Of a DNA stretch of 64,000 nucleotides, positions 63,226 through 64,000 are shown in pieces. The stretch comes from Eudromia elegans (Eukaryota; Chordata; Aves; Tinamiformes; Tinamidae): positions 3,284,896-3,348,895 of the forward strand of contig PTEX01000060.1 of the NCBI GenBank assembly GCA_003342815.1, read 5' to 3'. Both the position numbers and the translations under genes were made by a program. The stretch's first letter is position 1, and the number at the start of each line of letters is the position of its first letter. The notes under the pieces are model-generated. The model was not told the origin of the DNA. It was given only the letters and a program-made list of their open reading frames with translations, and did no database searches.

Positions 63226-63756
63226 CCCATCTTATTTCTTTTGATTTCTATTTATTAGTGAGCTATTTTATGTAGGCTATAAAGGACATTAAGGACTTCT
63301 AATCAGTAGTTTTAATGCTTAGTAGGTCAAAAGAAGGTTTAGAGAACTTCCCTTAATAGAGAAATTTACACAAAATAAAATTACATGCTTAACTATTTCA
63401 TACAACAAACAAGATTTTTTGTGTAAATGCACTGACTCCTAAAAAATACAATGCATTTGTAATATAAAATAAAAAAACTCTCTATAATCAGAAAATTTCA
63501 TCTTTATAAAAACTTTGTCTTTCCTTAATTTCTTTAAAAATAAACACTTAAAAAAAAAAGTTTTCTCCCAAAATGAGAGATTTGACAACACATACCTAAG
63601 ATAGCTTGCAATATTGTCAGAACACAAGGGAGGATTTCCTGAAATCTAGTTTTTGATGTAGAACACTGTAAACACTGTATGCAGCTAAGACTGTACTTAC
63701 AAATTTTAGTTATTAAGAACAGAAAATAAAATCTGAGATGATATTAAGCTACCTAT

Positions 63757-63834
63757 GTACATACATATATATGTGTGTGTGTATATATATGTATATGTAT
63801 GTATGTATGTATGTATAGAAAGAGAGAGAGAGAG
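63757..63834. repeat. Compound TA/TG, GTAT and GA microsatellite
   Basis: ATATATATGTGTGTGTGTATATATAT is followed by (GTAT)n at about 63791-63816 and (GA)n at about 63820-63834. Confidence 0.95.
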
Positions 63835-64000
63835 TCTAGCACCTTCTTTGATGTCTCCAGCTGCCACTTCAGAAAAGTTCAGGTTTCCTATGGATATCAT
63901 ACCTGCCGCCTCACATAGATGTCTCAATTTCTCTAAGGTATCTAGAATACACTAGAAGCCTCTGCCTAGGCCCCCACATCCTGCTGATAATATTTTAAGT

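Noticed and set aside
33400-64000. Search for the DLG2 palmitoylated first exons and the exon ending HISPLK
   Set aside because: No matching sequence seen on the minus strand, so they lie further upstream.

Overview
This window reads as a vertebrate nuclear genome, almost certainly a bird. It is AT-rich and almost entirely non-coding. Several CR1 LINE fragments carry the avian-type 3' end (AGAATCATAGAAT-type octamers followed by GGTTGGAAGGGACCT). There is one sharp CpG island, interrupted by an assembly gap (75 N, 33116-33190). I see no bacterial-style operon, rRNA, tRNA or CRISPR array.

The gene content is part of DLG2 (PSD-93/chapsyn-110), a synaptic MAGUK scaffold, transcribed on the minus strand. 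The anchor is a 54-bp exon (8644-8697) encoding ASPAPIIVNTDTLDTIPY, the conserved segment just before PDZ1, with a canonical acceptor and donor. Two alternative first coding exons lie upstream, and both end in phase 0 so they join this exon in frame. One is a 35-codon exon at 19976-20080. The other is an 84-codon Cys/His-containing exon at 32836-33087 inside the CpG island. It resembles a known DLG2 alternative N-terminus and, over a short stretch, the N-terminus of the paralogue SAP102 (DLG3). A third, weaker candidate first exon (60414-60662, 83 codons, phase-0 donor) has a TATA box and inverted CCAAT box about 400-500 bp upstream.

Layout: 1-8643 is the start of the intron leading toward PDZ1 (that exon is not in the window). 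8698-19975 and 20081-32835 are introns of the alternative transcripts. 32.7-33.4 kb is the CpG-island promoter. 33.4-64 kb is upstream sequence, probably intronic for longer DLG2 isoforms. CR1 copies lie at 0.2, 2.7, 10.0, 17.7, 42.4 and 49.3 kb (minus strand, sense to DLG2) and at 51.9 and 62.9 kb (plus strand). They range from young (2.7 and 17.7 kb nearly identical at their 3' ends) to very decayed.

Together this is an alternative-promoter cluster. Different first exons give PSD-93 different N-termini on the same PDZ-SH3-GK body, and the N-terminus is where MAGUKs of this family differ in membrane targeting and metal/lipid binding. Everything else is intron, simple repeats and decayed transposons. 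Family comparisons come from memory; no database was searched.
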